NCBI RefSeq assembly: GCF_025449215.1
Contig: NZ_CP104900.1
Coordinates: forward strand, 2,170,001 to 2,234,000
Source of the DNA: Shewanella seohaensis
GTDB lineage: Bacteria > Pseudomonadota > Gammaproteobacteria > Enterobacterales > Shewanellaceae
Direction of reading: 5' to 3'
DNA: 64,000 nt
Part shown: in pieces, positions 1 to 9,180 of the stretch
How the letters are laid out: each line of letters begins with the position of its first letter
How positions within the stretch are numbered: the stretch's first letter is position 1
Position numbers and translations under genes: made by a program
Notes under the pieces: generated by a model
Told to the model about the DNA's origin: nothing
Databases searched by the model: none
What the model saw: only the letters and a program-made list of their open reading frames with translations

Positions 1-600
1 AAGAAAGAAGCTGAAGACCATATTCGCGGCAAGGTAGAAGATGTTAGCTTCGAGTTTTGCGAGTTAACCTTAAAATCCCGTGGAGGCAAGTCGGATAAAA
101 TTCAATTTAAGGGTGGGGTGGTGATTATCACTATGCCCTTTCATTTTGAATCTCACACCATTGTTAGCCAAGACTATGGTTCCCTGGGGAATGCCATTTC
201 AGGCATCAAGCAACCCAGAGTTAAACTAGAAAGTGTCACCTTTGAGGCCATGTTTGAAGTGTATTCACACGATCAACATTATGCGCGATATTTATTGTCA
301 CCCGCAGTGATGGAACGATTGGTTGAGTTGGAGCAGTTATTCCGGAAAACTGCACGAGGTTCAGGGATAAGCATCGAGTTTAAAAACAATACAGTGCTTA
401 TTATGGCGAGCTATTTTGGTAATTTATTTGATAATGTGGACATCAACTTGCCCACACATGATATGTCAAAGATCCCATTATTACAGCAGGAGCTGGTCCT
501 TATCACTAGCATTATCAAGCAGCTAAAACTGGATTATCTCGCGGCACAAAATGTGGCAGCACAAAAAATGCATGCGAGGATGGAGACATTAGCGAGTTAA
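1..600 (+). CDS. DUF3137 family protein, 3' part only
   Basis: The reading frame is open from the first base, so the gene begins before the window; 199 codons plus a stop are visible. An internal GTG at 118 is not the true start, because the frame upstream of it encodes a continuous plausible protein. The stretch with 'FEAMFEVYSHDQHYARYLLS' followed by 'VMERL' matches my memory of the DUF3137 family (Galanin-like), where a 'FxVYsxDqxxARY' motif is followed by 'tpxxmerl'. These are usually membrane-anchored proteins with N-terminal transmembrane segments, which would lie outside the window. The function is unknown. The family call is fairly confident; the role is not. Confidence 0.65.
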   Translation, partial: KKEAEDHIRGKVEDVSFEFCELTLKSRGGKSDKIQFKGGVVIITMPFHFESHTIVSQDYGSLGNAISGIKQPRVKLESVTFEAMFEVYSHDQHYARYLLSPAVMERLVELEQLFRKTARGSGISIEFKNNTVLIMASYFGNLFDNVDINLPTHDMSKIPLLQQELVLITSIIKQLKLDYLAAQNVAAQKMHARMETLAS

Positions 601-651
601 CGATAATAGTGTGCTGAGCGGTTATCTATTCGCATAGTTTTATACAGAGGA

Positions 652-1710
652 GGCTTTGTTTCCTAAATCGATTCAGCGAATAAAGCCCCTCATAATCGTT
701 TAAAAATCAAGCTATATAGTGGGTTTCAGGCATACCTAGCCCAGTGAGTTTGTTCAAAGCCCTAATTATCGCGTAAGTTTCTCCCACCTGAGCGTTATAA
801 TTCCGCATGCTCAACGTGCCTCCTAGCAGTTGTTTTATCCTGTACATTGCGGTTTCTGAGATTGAGCGGCGATGATAACCATACCGTTTTTTCCACTGCT
901 TATTTGAACCATAAAGCTGTTGCCAACTGACCGCTAAGTTACGCGGATGTCCCTGTTCCCAGAGTGCGGCTCTTTCCCTCGGTGGAATGAGCACTAAAGC
1001 GCGTTTTCTACGAACCGCATCGTGACAAGCTTTCGTGTCGTAAGCACCATCACCCGAGATATTACGGATTTTTCGATGGGTTTGCTTAAGTAAATTGGGC
1101 ATCACTTCAGCGTCTGTTACACCTGATAAACTGAGTTCTGCGGCAATAATTTCATGGCTATGTGTATCGACGGCAATATGTAGTTTACGCAACACACGGC
1201 GCTTACCATCTGTACCATGTTTCTTCACTTTCCACTCGCCTTCGCCATAAACCTTCAGGCCTGTCGAGTCGATAGCCAAGTGCTCAATGGTGCCACGAGT
1301 CTTGGTTTTAAAAGCAATCTTGACGGTTTTCGCTCGTTTGCTGATGCAAGTGTAATGTGGGTACGAAAGCGGAATATCAGCCAGTTTAAACACTGAGTTG
1401 ATAAAACCTTGTAACGCTCGTAGCGGCATAGAGAAAACACGTTTAACCATCAGCGCGGTGGTAATGGCTAAGTCGCTAAATACGTGTGGGCGACCTTTCC
1501 GTGGTTGCTCGACCTTGGCTTCCCACTGGGCGATAGCATCCTCGTCAATCCAGAAGGTAAGCGAGCCACGATTGATTAAGGCTTGATTGTATTGCTTCCA
1601 GTTGGTTGTTTTATAGCAAGGTTTTGGCACGGGTGATGAGTGAATTGATGGGCAATGCCGATCAGATCAACGTCTACTGTTTTAGTTCAACTGATTTAGG
1701 AAACAAAGCC
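652..1710 (-). mobile_element. IS5 family, IS903-group insertion sequence
   Basis: This 1059-bp element is bounded by perfect 18-bp terminal inverted repeats, GGCTTTGTTTCCTAAATC at 652-669 and its complement at 1693-1710. It contains one transposase gene on the minus strand. Size, single ORF and the GGCTTTGTT-type terminus fit the IS903 group of IS5. The nine bases outside each end (643-651 and 1711-1719) do not match, so the expected 9-bp target duplication is not seen; this could mean an old insertion, a rearrangement or recombination between copies. Confidence 0.93.
707..1630 (-). CDS. IS903-group (IS5 family) transposase
   Basis: This 307-residue DDE transposase has the same length as the IS903 transposase I recall. 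Recognisable segments are 'NWKQYNQALINRGSLTFWID' near the N-terminus, 'RALQGFINSVFKL', the first catalytic Asp in 'HLAIDSTGLKVYGEGEWK', the second in 'ISGDGAYDTK' and the Glu in 'RYGYHRRSISETAMYRIK'. The reading frame is intact and fills the IS between its inverted repeats, so the enzyme may be active. Overlapping ORFs on the other strand are shadows. Confidence 0.95.
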   Translation of the reverse strand: MPKPCYKTTNWKQYNQALINRGSLTFWIDEDAIAQWEAKVEQPRKGRPHVFSDLAITTALMVKRVFSMPLRALQGFINSVFKLADIPLSYPHYTCISKRAKTVKIAFKTKTRGTIEHLAIDSTGLKVYGEGEWKVKKHGTDGKRRVLRKLHIAVDTHSHEIIAAELSLSGVTDAEVMPNLLKQTHRKIRNISGDGAYDTKACHDAVRRKRALVLIPPRERAALWEQGHPRNLAVSWQQLYGSNKQWKKRYGYHRRSISETAMYRIKQLLGGTLSMRNYNAQVGETYAIIRALNKLTGLGMPETHYIA

Positions 1711-1843
1711 ATAGCGGTATACAAACTTTCTTGTTTAATGCTTAAGCAATATACAGTCGGAGATTATTTACCGCGTCGTTAAATTTTGGGGTCTACTTTT
1801 TCGCCTATAATTTTTAACCTAATTTTACCTCGTTTTTAAGTTA

Positions 1844-2323
1844 TCAATCTTGAATAGTGAGCGGAATTATATTGAGCTTTTTCGTCTCCATATCAATAAA
1901 CGCAATCGCTAGCGAAATAGTGTTATCTTTTACGTGTCTTTCAATTTTATCTGCGATGGCTAATTGCGTACCAGATAAACGCAGTGAGTAGATGACCATA
2001 TCTAACCAAGGCTTAGAAAATTGCAAAAAACAACCCATTGATTGTTTATCTAGCTGAATACCGCCGTCAGAACCTGTAATTTTCATGCCAAGCATTAATA
2101 AAAATTGTCCGTTTTTCTCGCCGGCCGCAAGCATGTCATTATTATATTCACCTCCAAATCGACCAGGTAATACTTCTAGACCTTGCTGTTCTGCAACTGT
2201 GAGAAATATGTCACTTCGACGACGAGCATCTGTTGAATATTCATTCATTTGATAACTGATATCTTGCATCTGTTTATCGACATTTACTGGTGACTTATTT
2301 TTAAAAATATTAAATATGCTCAT
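1844..2323 (-). CDS. Hypothetical protein, possibly immunity-associated
   Basis: This 159-residue protein is not one I recognise. The ATG at 2323 is preferred over an upstream in-frame TTG at 2335, because a GAG-containing Shine-Dalgarno lies about nine bases before it. No signal peptide or membrane segment is visible. It begins with a short basic stretch (MSIFNIFKNK), continues with a polar helix-prone region and ends with a hydrophobic beta-rich part. It directly follows the 293-residue gene on the same strand, so the two are probably cotranscribed. By position it could be a partner of the Imm49-like protein, which is inference only. Confidence 0.6.
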   Translation of the reverse strand: MSIFNIFKNKSPVNVDKQMQDISYQMNEYSTDARRRSDIFLTVAEQQGLEVLPGRFGGEYNNDMLAAGEKNGQFLLMLGMKITGSDGGIQLDKQSMGCFLQFSKPWLDMVIYSLRLSGTQLAIADKIERHVKDNTISLAIAFIDMETKKLNIIPLTIQD

Positions 2324-2337
2324 ATAAAATCTCAATT

Positions 2338-3219
2338 TTAAACAAAGGGTGATGAACCAACGGTAATATCGACTCGTTTATCCACTTCACTCACAGGCGA
2401 GTAAGGTGCCATTTCGTTAGTAAATGGCTGAAATATATAAAAATCGGCTAAGAAGTCATATTCATCACGATACGAGACAAGAGGGGATATCGGTAGCCAT
2501 TCCACAGGCAAATAAGGACTATCCACTTGTACCTGATATCCAGCACGCCAAGCCATTTTCGCGTAAATAAAGCCAAACAACGACATTAAATGTTCGGTTA
2601 ATCCCAGTGCGCCATCAAAATTGCGCACTTTAGCTTTCGGGCCCGTAAGGTTGTTCAATACCTGCTCCATCGCAGGTACATCTCCTTTTGCCAACGCTAG
2701 ATAGAACTCATGGTCAATTTGGTACTTTGCCATTTTCTTACCTGGTGGATTGGCTAAAATATATTCAGCACGTTCCCCCAACAAATCCCATTTACCTTGA
2801 AGCGCTAAAATCGCTTGGAACGCATGATATTCAGGGCAGCCCACACGGTTGCGCACTGCTTTCCCGCCTGTTACTCGGTAAAGAGGAGAGATAAACTGGC
2901 TGTACCAGCTTATCAAAGGCTCATGATCACTTATCAGTGCCATAAAGTGGCAAAATGCTCCTTGCCAGACGCTATTTGCTCTCTGGTAGTAGAGTCGATA
3001 CAACTTTGCGGAGGTATAGGCATGTTGGCGAAGTTGCTCTAAATCTCCATCCTTAAACCATGCCAGCAAGGATTTCGCATAATAGTGAGACTTCAATTCT
3101 AATAAGCAACCTTGTCGTGAGCCTTTATTCGTCGCAATATACTCTAGCGCATCATCAATTCCCGGTTCTACAGTCCAATTAAGTCTATCTATTCCCGTTT
3201 CAAAACATATTTTTGCCAT
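2338..3219 (-). CDS. Imm49-like immunity family protein (tentative)
   Basis: This soluble 293-residue protein is rich in Trp, Tyr and Leu and looks all-helical, with repeated pairs such as 'YYAKSLLAWFKDGDLEQLRQ' and 'AFQAILALQGKWDLL'. The pattern resembles Imm49-type immunity proteins of polymorphic toxin systems, but I am matching by general resemblance, not by a diagnostic motif. No toxin gene is seen in the window. Such orphan immunity genes commonly sit next to insertion sequences, as this one does. The start is the ATG at 3219. It is the upstream member of a probable two-gene operon with the 159-residue protein. Confidence 0.55.
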   Translation of the reverse strand: MAKICFETGIDRLNWTVEPGIDDALEYIATNKGSRQGCLLELKSHYYAKSLLAWFKDGDLEQLRQHAYTSAKLYRLYYQRANSVWQGAFCHFMALISDHEPLISWYSQFISPLYRVTGGKAVRNRVGCPEYHAFQAILALQGKWDLLGERAEYILANPPGKKMAKYQIDHEFYLALAKGDVPAMEQVLNNLTGPKAKVRNFDGALGLTEHLMSLFGFIYAKMAWRAGYQVQVDSPYLPVEWLPISPLVSYRDEYDFLADFYIFQPFTNEMAPYSPVSEVDKRVDITVGSSPFV

Positions 3220-3424
3220 GTCATTTTATTCCATAAATAACTTCAACACTGGCTTTAACGGTTTTATTTACCATCATACTTTACAGCTATAAACCACAGT
3301 TGAAGAAAACAACCTAATACAATGCATGAGCTGAGTTGCGAATTTTGTAAGTATTTAGCTGACCAATCCGCGTTACTGATGCAACTATGCCAATAAATAA
3401 CACTATCGACTTGTTTTAGACTCG
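3220..3424. other. Intergenic gap, nothing recognised
   Basis: About 205 bases of AT-rich sequence lie between the Imm49-like gene and the end of the cold-shock-domain gene. I see no convincing ORF, no T-tailed hairpin and no repeat. The promoter of the two-gene minus-strand operon should lie in its left half. Confidence 0.4.
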
Positions 3425-4098
3425 CTAAGCAGGAAAAACAGCTATAGCACTGAGCACTAGAGCGAGCGGTATGAGTGTGATCATGGCAAGGCTACCTAGA
3501 CAACCAGATAGCTGCTTTTGTCGTGCTAAATTTTCGGCTTCACTCATTTGTTTAACTGCCAGCTCTACATCTGCTTTTCGCTTTTCTAGTAACTGTGCAG
3601 AGGCTATAACCAGTTCTTGAGAGTCAGCGGGAACTTTCTCGGTTACAAGGGCGAGTTCACCCTTGAAGGCGTGTACCGTATAGCGATAATTTCCTTTCGA
3701 GAAAGTGTCTTTCTCAAAATTGACATTGAGTACGGCATTGCACCCACAATGCTTTGCAAGCTGTTCTAAATGACGTCTCCCCTCACTGGGATCCTTAAAA
3801 AACGGGTAGCAATGGGAAAACTGGCTATCACTGTGCCGTTTTTGGGGCGACTGTCTCTAGTGGTAAAAAAGTTAACTAATCGCTCCTTGATAAAGACTTC
3901 AGGCAAACTGATTGCTTTGGCGGCTAGGCCTTTAGGTGTGGGCGTGGGATCAAAATTGACAATACTGCCTTTGACTAACTTGTCTTCATCTTTCCTGTTT
4001 AAAAGCTCGGAAAAATGCAAAAAATAACTCTCACCATCATCACCTTGGATAAACCCATACTTTTTAGTCGCAAGGTATGAGACAACTTTTCCTTTCAA
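3425..4098 (-). pseudogene. Cold-shock-domain protein with C-terminal membrane segment, frame-broken
   Basis: The N-terminal part (TTG start at 4098, preceded in frame by a stop) is a cold-shock domain with the RNP1-like motif '[20 protein letters not shown]'. The annotated frame stops at 3766. Adding one A to the six-A run at 3797-3802 restores a frame running to a stop at 3425-3427. The added part reads '[20 protein letters not shown]', then a coiled stretch ending 'QLLEKRKADVELAVKQ', then a terminal hydrophobic segment (CLGSLAMITLIPLALVLS). The restored protein of about 224 residues would be a cold-shock domain tethered to the inner membrane. The break is probably a homopolymer error. Confidence 0.75.
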
Positions 4099-4362
4099 AA
4101 TATAAACCTATTTAAATGAATGTTGAGATTAGTATGTTTGCTGGTTTTTATAAATGAAAAATATTGTAAATCATATAGATAATATTATAAATGCACTTAT
4201 TTTTGTCGTGCGAGATATTGAGCACATTTTCAAATGGGAGTGTCGATTCCTGTTTTCCTTTCATCATCGGCTAACATTTTAGAATTCCGCGTTTTATGTT
4301 TGGCTGTCGTTATCTATCGCTTTTCCCTCTTTGCTGGTTTCAAATAAGGGTTGTTTAAGGAA
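4099..4362. other. Intergenic gap, nothing recognised
   Basis: This AT-rich stretch lies between the cold-shock-domain gene and the VOC gene. It should contain the promoter of the former. No supported gene, repeat or terminator was found. Confidence 0.4.
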
Positions 4363-4758
4363 TCACAGCGCGCAGGCAGGCAAATATTCGGATAATTCCA
4401 ATAGATTCAAATCGGGGTCGCGGATATAGACGGAGTTGATGCGACCTGTGGCGCCGGTGCGCAGGACTGGGCCTTCAATAATCTCAACTTCAAGGCTGTT
4501 TAAGTGGTTGATCACTTCTTCGATATTGTGGCTGGCCACAAAGCAGAGATCGGCGCTGCCGGGCGTGGCAAGGTTTGCCTTAGGTTCAAATTCGGCGCCT
4601 GCTTGGTGAAGATTGATTTTTTGATCGCCAAAACTTAAGGCGATTCGACCCTGACCAAATACGGACTTTTTCATCCCTAACACGCGTTGATAAAAGTCGA
4701 CGCTGGCCTCGATATCTTTCACGGTTAACACTAAATGGTCTAGGCGGGTCACGCGCAT
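4363..4758 (-). CDS. VOC family (glyoxalase/bleomycin-resistance fold) protein
   Basis: This 131-residue single VOC module begins 'VTRLDHLVLTVKDIEASVDF', the usual opening of the family with the first metal-ligand His. Further on are 'INLHQAG' and the closing 'VYIRDPDLNLLELSEY', in which the final Glu is the typical last metal ligand. This arrangement matches small stand-alone VOC proteins often annotated as glyoxalase or virulence protein. The substrate is unknown. The gene is monocistronic, convergent with nothing, and diverges from the DUF502 gene. Confidence 0.88.
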   Translation of the reverse strand: MRVTRLDHLVLTVKDIEASVDFYQRVLGMKKSVFGQGRIALSFGDQKINLHQAGAEFEPKANLATPGSADLCFVASHNIEEVINHLNSLEVEIIEGPVLRTGATGRINSVYIRDPDLNLLELSEYLPACAL

Positions 4759-4920
4759 ATTCTTTCCCTCGATGCCGTAGCGGTTTGTTATTGGTTTTCT
4801 CTGCGCCTTACCTTACATCAAGTGCTGGTGCAAAAGTGACTCTGTGGTAGCATTTAACGCGCTTTTTAGCGTAAATAATTTATGCCTTTTTTTTATCCTA
4901 TTGGATTTGATGAGATTGTA

Positions 4921-5526
4921 ATGAAGAAAACCTTAGCCCGTGGTTTGATGAACCTGCTGCCGATGGCGTTAAGCCTGTGGTTGTTTTGGTCATTGTTTGT
5001 ATCGTTAGATGGTTTAGGGATTTTTATTTTAGAGTTGGTAGGGATTAACCAACATTTTGTCGGCGCGGGCTTTATCTTAGTCGTGGCCATAGTGTTTGCG
5101 GTGGGCTTGTTATTTTCGGTGAGTCCCATTGTATGGCTCTATGGCTGGATTGAACGTCAGCTGATGCGTTTTCCGCTGTTTAAATCTGTTTATGGCAGTA
5201 TTCGTGATATCGCTTCCTTAATGAACCGTGAGGGTAAACCCAATACTCAGCAAACCGTGTTGGTTAAACAGGCCAATGGCGGGTTTGTGGTGGGTTTTAT
5301 TATGACGGATACTCCGCCGCAACCATTGCTCGATGCCTTACCCGAAGGGGATTGGGTGCCTGTGTTATTCCAACTCAGTTACCAAATGGCGGGGGTCACT
5401 AGCCTAGTTAAACGTGAAGATTTGATTTTAGTGGATTGGTCTTTTGAAGAGGCGATGCGCTTCAATTTAACCGCGGGGATCTCGCAAACGCCGGGCGCGG
5501 CAACGGTAAAAACTAAAGCCGAATAA
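4921..5526 (+). CDS. DUF502 family inner-membrane protein
   Basis: This 201-residue membrane protein has two N-terminal transmembrane segments (roughly residues 7-30 and 45-70), then the family-typical 'RFPLFKSVYGSIRDI' and 'GGFVVGFIMTDTP', and a soluble C-terminal domain. These features match DUF502. The ATG at 4921 (MKKTLARG) is preferred to the ATG at 4882, since family members start with a short basic tail before the first membrane helix. The function is unknown. A strong terminator follows at 5592. Confidence 0.87.
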   Translation: MKKTLARGLMNLLPMALSLWLFWSLFVSLDGLGIFILELVGINQHFVGAGFILVVAIVFAVGLLFSVSPIVWLYGWIERQLMRFPLFKSVYGSIRDIASLMNREGKPNTQQTVLVKQANGGFVVGFIMTDTPPQPLLDALPEGDWVPVLFQLSYQMAGVTSLVKREDLILVDWSFEEAMRFNLTAGISQTPGAATVKTKAE

Positions 5527-5591
5527 GTTGGCTTTGATTTTTGAGTTAGTTTTTTGCGTCAAATAGATACATTTTTGTGATACAATCCGGT

Positions 5592-5617
5592 GGCGACTTG
5601 ATAGGTCGCCATTTTTT
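5592..5617 (+). terminator. Rho-independent terminator after the DUF502 gene
   Basis: The six-base arms GGCGAC and GTCGCC (5592-5597 and 5605-5610) enclose a seven-base loop and are followed by ATTTTTT. Confidence 0.85.
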
Positions 5618-6185
5618 ATGCTAATTCAGTGACTGCTGTTTAGCATTATCTGTGTCTCTATTGAGTCAGTTTTCGACAGCATGTGGTCTCTGTTCGAAGG
5701 CGCCTCAGTAGGGCTTAAGCAAGGCCGAGTCGTTATTTATTACTGGTAAACCGTTAGCCGCTAATCGCGCTTTGCATTCCTCATCCTCGATATCACTAAT
5801 ATCGAACCGCTTGCATGTTTTATGTTGCCATAGAGGTTGAACCCTGCGATTCGGTCGCATGGTGTCTATGCTCGCAGCTCGCTGCCTTTGAGAGGGCGGT
5901 TGGTTCTGAAAGGGCATTGCACAACTGCGGTGTAGTGGTTGGTCGAGCAAATGGTTACTGACTTTGCTATTGCGTAAAAGCGCCGGGCAAACAGGCTAAG
6001 GTGAGGAAGCGTTTCAACATGAGTATGACATCACAAGGCATTGCCGATCGCGAGTCCTTGTCATGGATTATTTGTGCATATTTCATCCTGATCACATACT
6101 GCTGAGGCAAGAGTTATCTATTATTGTGCTATCTCTTCAAAATTGAAGGGATTTCAATAGGAATTGCCTGATACAAGGGAGTTTT
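5618..6185. other. Gene-poor stretch upstream of the BCCT transporter
   Basis: No confident gene is present. A minus-strand frame at 5705-5950 encodes 81 residues whose C-terminal part (from 'CKRFDISDIEDEECKARLAA') looks protein-like, while the N-terminal part looks like random Pro/Gln/Arg-rich shadow. A shorter version beginning at MRPNRR (5705-5860) is possible but unsupported by any family. The right end should hold the transporter promoter. Confidence 0.4.
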
Positions 6186-8161
6186 ATGTCTATAAAGTCG
6201 AGTATAAATCCACCGGTTTTTTATTCGTCGGTCTTTTTTATCACCTTCATGGTGATGATCTGCGCCATTTGGCCGACCGAGGCCAATCACTTTTTCAAAT
6301 CCATGCAGTCGTGGTTAGAAGCCAAAGCGGGCTGGTTATATATCCTTGGTGTGGCGATTTTTCTGATTTTTATCATCTTTGTCATGGTTAGTCGCTTTGG
6401 CGACATTAAGCTCGGCCCCGATCATGCTGTGCCCGATTATAGCTATAAGAGCTGGATTGCGATGCTGTTTTCGGCGGGGATGGGGATTGGATTGATGTTC
6501 TTCGGCGTTGCCGAACCCGTGATGCATTACTTAGCGCCGCCCGATGCAACGCCTGAGACCTTGGCCGCCGCTAAAGAAGCCATGAAGATCACTTTCTTCC
6601 ACTGGGGCATACATGCGTGGGCGATTTACGGGGTGGTTGCCCTGAGTTTGGCCTATTTTGCCTATCGGCATAAGTTGCCCTTGTTACCCCGAAGCGCACT
6701 CTATCCCTTAATCGGTGAGCGCATTCATGGCCCGATTGGTCACTGCGTCGATACCTTTGCGGTATTGGGGACAATGTTTGGGGTCGCGACCTCTCTAGGG
6801 TTTGGGGTATTGCAGGTTAACTCTGGCCTAAGCTATTTATTCGAGCAGTTGCCGAATAACACCACAGTGCAAGTGTCGCTGATTATTGGCATTACCTTAC
6901 TCGCCACTCTGTCGGTATTTTCGGGACTCGATAAAGGGGTGAAGCGCTTAAGTGAGCTTAACTTAGGCTTGGCCCTTATCCTGCTGCTGATTGTGTTAAT
7001 TCTTGGCCCAACCGTGATGTTGCTGCAGGCTTTTGTGCAAAATACTGGCAGTTATCTCAGTGATATCGTTAATAAAACCTTTAATCTGTACGCCTATCAG
7101 CATAAGGAAGACTGGCTAGGTGGTTGGACGCTACTCTACTGGGGCTGGTGGATCTCTTGGTCACCTTTTGTCGGCACCTTTATTGCGCGGGTGAGTCGCG
7201 GCCGCACTATACGTGAGTTTTTAGTCGGCATTTTATTTGTGCCTTCGGCGCTGACCTTTTTGTGGATGACGGTATTTGGTAACTCGGCCATCGACGCGAT
7301 TATGAATCAAGGCGCGACCTACCTAAGCGAAGCGGTGAATACCAATGTGCCCGTGGCTTTGTTTGTGTTTTTTGAACATATGCCGTTCCCGCATCTCCTG
7401 TCGGGCATTGGGATTTGTTTAGTGGTGACCTTTTTGTGACCTCATCTGACTCGGGATCCTTAGTAATCGACAACCTGACCTCGGGAGGCGATAACAATGC
7501 GCCAGTCTGGCAACGGGTGTTTTGGGCATTGCTTCAGGGCGTGGTGGCCTCGGTGCTGCTCATCGCGGGCGGTTTACAGGCACTGCAAACCGCTGCTATT
7601 GCCAGTGCGATGCCATTTTTATGCGTGATGCTGCTGATGTGTTTGGGGCTGTATAAGGCGCTGAAAGACGATTGGCTTAAGATCAACAGCGTGCAGCTCC
7701 ACACCACCAGTGTGCAATACGCTAAGACCAATATCAGCTGGGAGGATCGTATTGAAGTTTTAGTGTCGCATCCCACCGAAGATGAGGCGCGTATCTTCCT
7801 CAATAATGTGGCGACACCGGCGTTATCTAAGGTGTGCCAGCAATTTATGAGCAAGGGGCTGACGGCGGATCTTGAGTATCTCGACGGCAAAGTGCGATTG
7901 GTGATCAGCAATGAAGCCTATCAACCCTTCGTATATGGTGTGCGAATGCGCTGTTTTGAAATCGTCAATCCGGTCGGAGAAGAGTTAGAGCAGGGCAACA
8001 ATTGGTATTATCGCGCCGAAGTGTACTTAGAGCAGGGCGGCCAGCACTATGATGTGATGGGCTATACCGAAGAGCAGCTATTGGCGGATGTGGTCACCCA
8101 ATACGAGAAATACCTGCACTATTTGCACTTGTCCAATGCTGACCAAGGACATGTCGCCTAA
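6186..8161 (+). pseudogene. BCCT family choline/betaine transporter (BetT-like), frame-broken
   Basis: Two overlapping frames (6186-7439 and 7415-8161) together encode one BCCT transporter of about 658 residues. Family signatures are 'GMGIGLMFFGVAEPV', 'FHWGIHAWAIYGVVALSLAY' and 'WTLLYWGWWISWSPFVGTFI'. Continuity across the break reads 'VVTFFVTSSDSGSLVIDNL', which needs one more T in the five-T run at 7431-7435. The long cytoplasmic C-terminal domain (after about residue 520) and the total length resemble BetT-type choline transporters; the substrate cannot be fixed from sequence. AAGGGAG precedes the ATG at 6186. The break is probably a sequencing error. Confidence 0.88.
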
Positions 8162-8184
8162 ACGCTTTGCGTGTTAGAAATATT

Positions 8185-8226
8185 GCCCCAAGGAATAACT
8201 CGGATTATCCTTGGGGCACTTTTTTA
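8185..8226 (+). terminator. Rho-independent terminator after the BCCT transporter
   Basis: The ten-base arms GCCCCAAGGA (8185-8194) and TCCTTGGGGC (8208-8217) are followed by ACTTTTTT. This strong hairpin separates the transporter from yajD. Confidence 0.92.
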
Positions 8227-8249
8227 GGGGTCATCAGTTAGGTGTAAGC

Positions 8250-8612
8250 ATGTCAGCAAATCCAGGCCAGAGTAAGTTAGATCAAGTCTTAGCCCAAGAG
8301 CGGGAATACCGTGCGAAACGTGAGGGCGGTTACCGCGAGCAAGCGCTCAAATTGTATCCTTGGATCTGTGGCCGCTGTACCCGCGAATTTACCTCAAAAA
8401 ACTTAAGCGAGTTGACGGTTCACCACAGAGATCACAACCACGATAACAACCCATCCGACGGCTCGAATTGGGAATTATTGTGCCTCTACTGCCACGATAA
8501 TGAACATTCACGCTTCGAAGAACTGATCCGCTACGGTAGCACTACCGAAACCAAGCAAGCGGCGGCGACCTATAATCCCTTTGCCGATTTAAAGGCGATG
8601 ATGAAAAAGTAG
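8250..8612 (+). CDS. yajD: YajD family HNH nuclease
   Basis: This 120-residue protein contains one HNH module. Two Cys pairs, 'CGRCTREF' and 'CLYCHDNEH', bind structural zinc, and the central 'LTVHHRDHNHDNNPSDGSNW' carries the catalytic His and Asn. Length and motif order match E. coli YajD, whose biological role is poorly known. The ATG at 8250 (MSANPGQ) is chosen over an earlier in-frame start at 8211 because that one lies inside the terminator hairpin. Confidence 0.92.
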   Translation: MSANPGQSKLDQVLAQEREYRAKREGGYREQALKLYPWICGRCTREFTSKNLSELTVHHRDHNHDNNPSDGSNWELLCLYCHDNEHSRFEELIRYGSTTETKQAAATYNPFADLKAMMKK

Positions 8613-8623
8613 TGGTAAAAGTA

Positions 8624-8650
8624 AAAGGCCTGAAATTTCAGGCTTTTTTT
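8624..8650. terminator. Bidirectional terminator between yajD and the DUF1289 gene
   Basis: The palindrome GCCTGAAATTTCAGGC (8628-8643) is flanked by AAAA on the left and TTTTTTT on the right, so it can end transcripts from both sides. It overlaps the last codons of the minus-strand gene. Confidence 0.85.
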
Positions 8651-8871
8651 GCAAGTCGTGCCTCGGCTTCCAGCCATTTAGCGCGGCTTAGCACCTGTTG
8701 ATTTTCGTCGCCTTCGAAATGGGCTTTGCGGGCGGGAAGTTGCGCGATAATCGCGGCATGTTCTGCATCGCTGCTATCGCGCCAAGCGACAATCTCATCG
8801 ATATGGCGAAAACAGCCCATGCAATAATCTTCATCATTTAAGCCGCAGCGGGCAACGCAGGGGGAGAGCAT
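8638..8871 (-). CDS. DUF1289 family small Cys-rich protein
   Basis: This 77-residue protein has the DUF1289 signature in its first 25 residues, 'SPCVARCGLNDEDYCMGCFR', with four Cys in the CxxxC...CxxC arrangement, followed by 'IDEIVAW'. The family is often called a putative Fe-S protein; its function is not established. It converges with yajD and shares the terminator. Confidence 0.9.
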   Translation of the reverse strand: MLSPCVARCGLNDEDYCMGCFRHIDEIVAWRDSSDAEHAAIIAQLPARKAHFEGDENQQVLSRAKWLEAEARLAKKA

Positions 8872-9180
8872 ACTTTTCCTCTTAACTGGTTTTCGTCATC
8901 GGGTTTAATGGGTGAGGCCGCAGCCTTAACTGTTGCTGCATGAAGGCGTATCTCCCATGCATGCCAGCGAGTAAAGCAGGCTGACAAAAATTGTGGCGAT
9001 ACTAGCAGCTTTAGCCGCCATTTGGGCAGCGATATTAAGTGAAATGCACCTTGATATTCGTAAAGGCTTAATGACGGCACTGTTTGCAAATTGGTTTTAA
9101 AACAGTGCTGTTGTGAAGACGTGGCGGCTAAGGCCAATAAGAGAGTCAAATGGAACACATCAGAGTAAAGCAAATTCAGC
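8872..9180. other. Intergenic region between the DUF1289 and methyltransferase genes
   Basis: The region should hold divergent promoters. A minus-strand frame across it (8838-9182, 114 residues) has no family resemblance and overlaps the DUF1289 start, so I treat it as a shadow. Confidence 0.4.

Noticed and set aside
5705..5950. Minus-strand 81-residue ORF
   Set aside because: The N-terminal half looks like shadow translation and no family is recognised; it was kept only as a remark in the intergenic entry.
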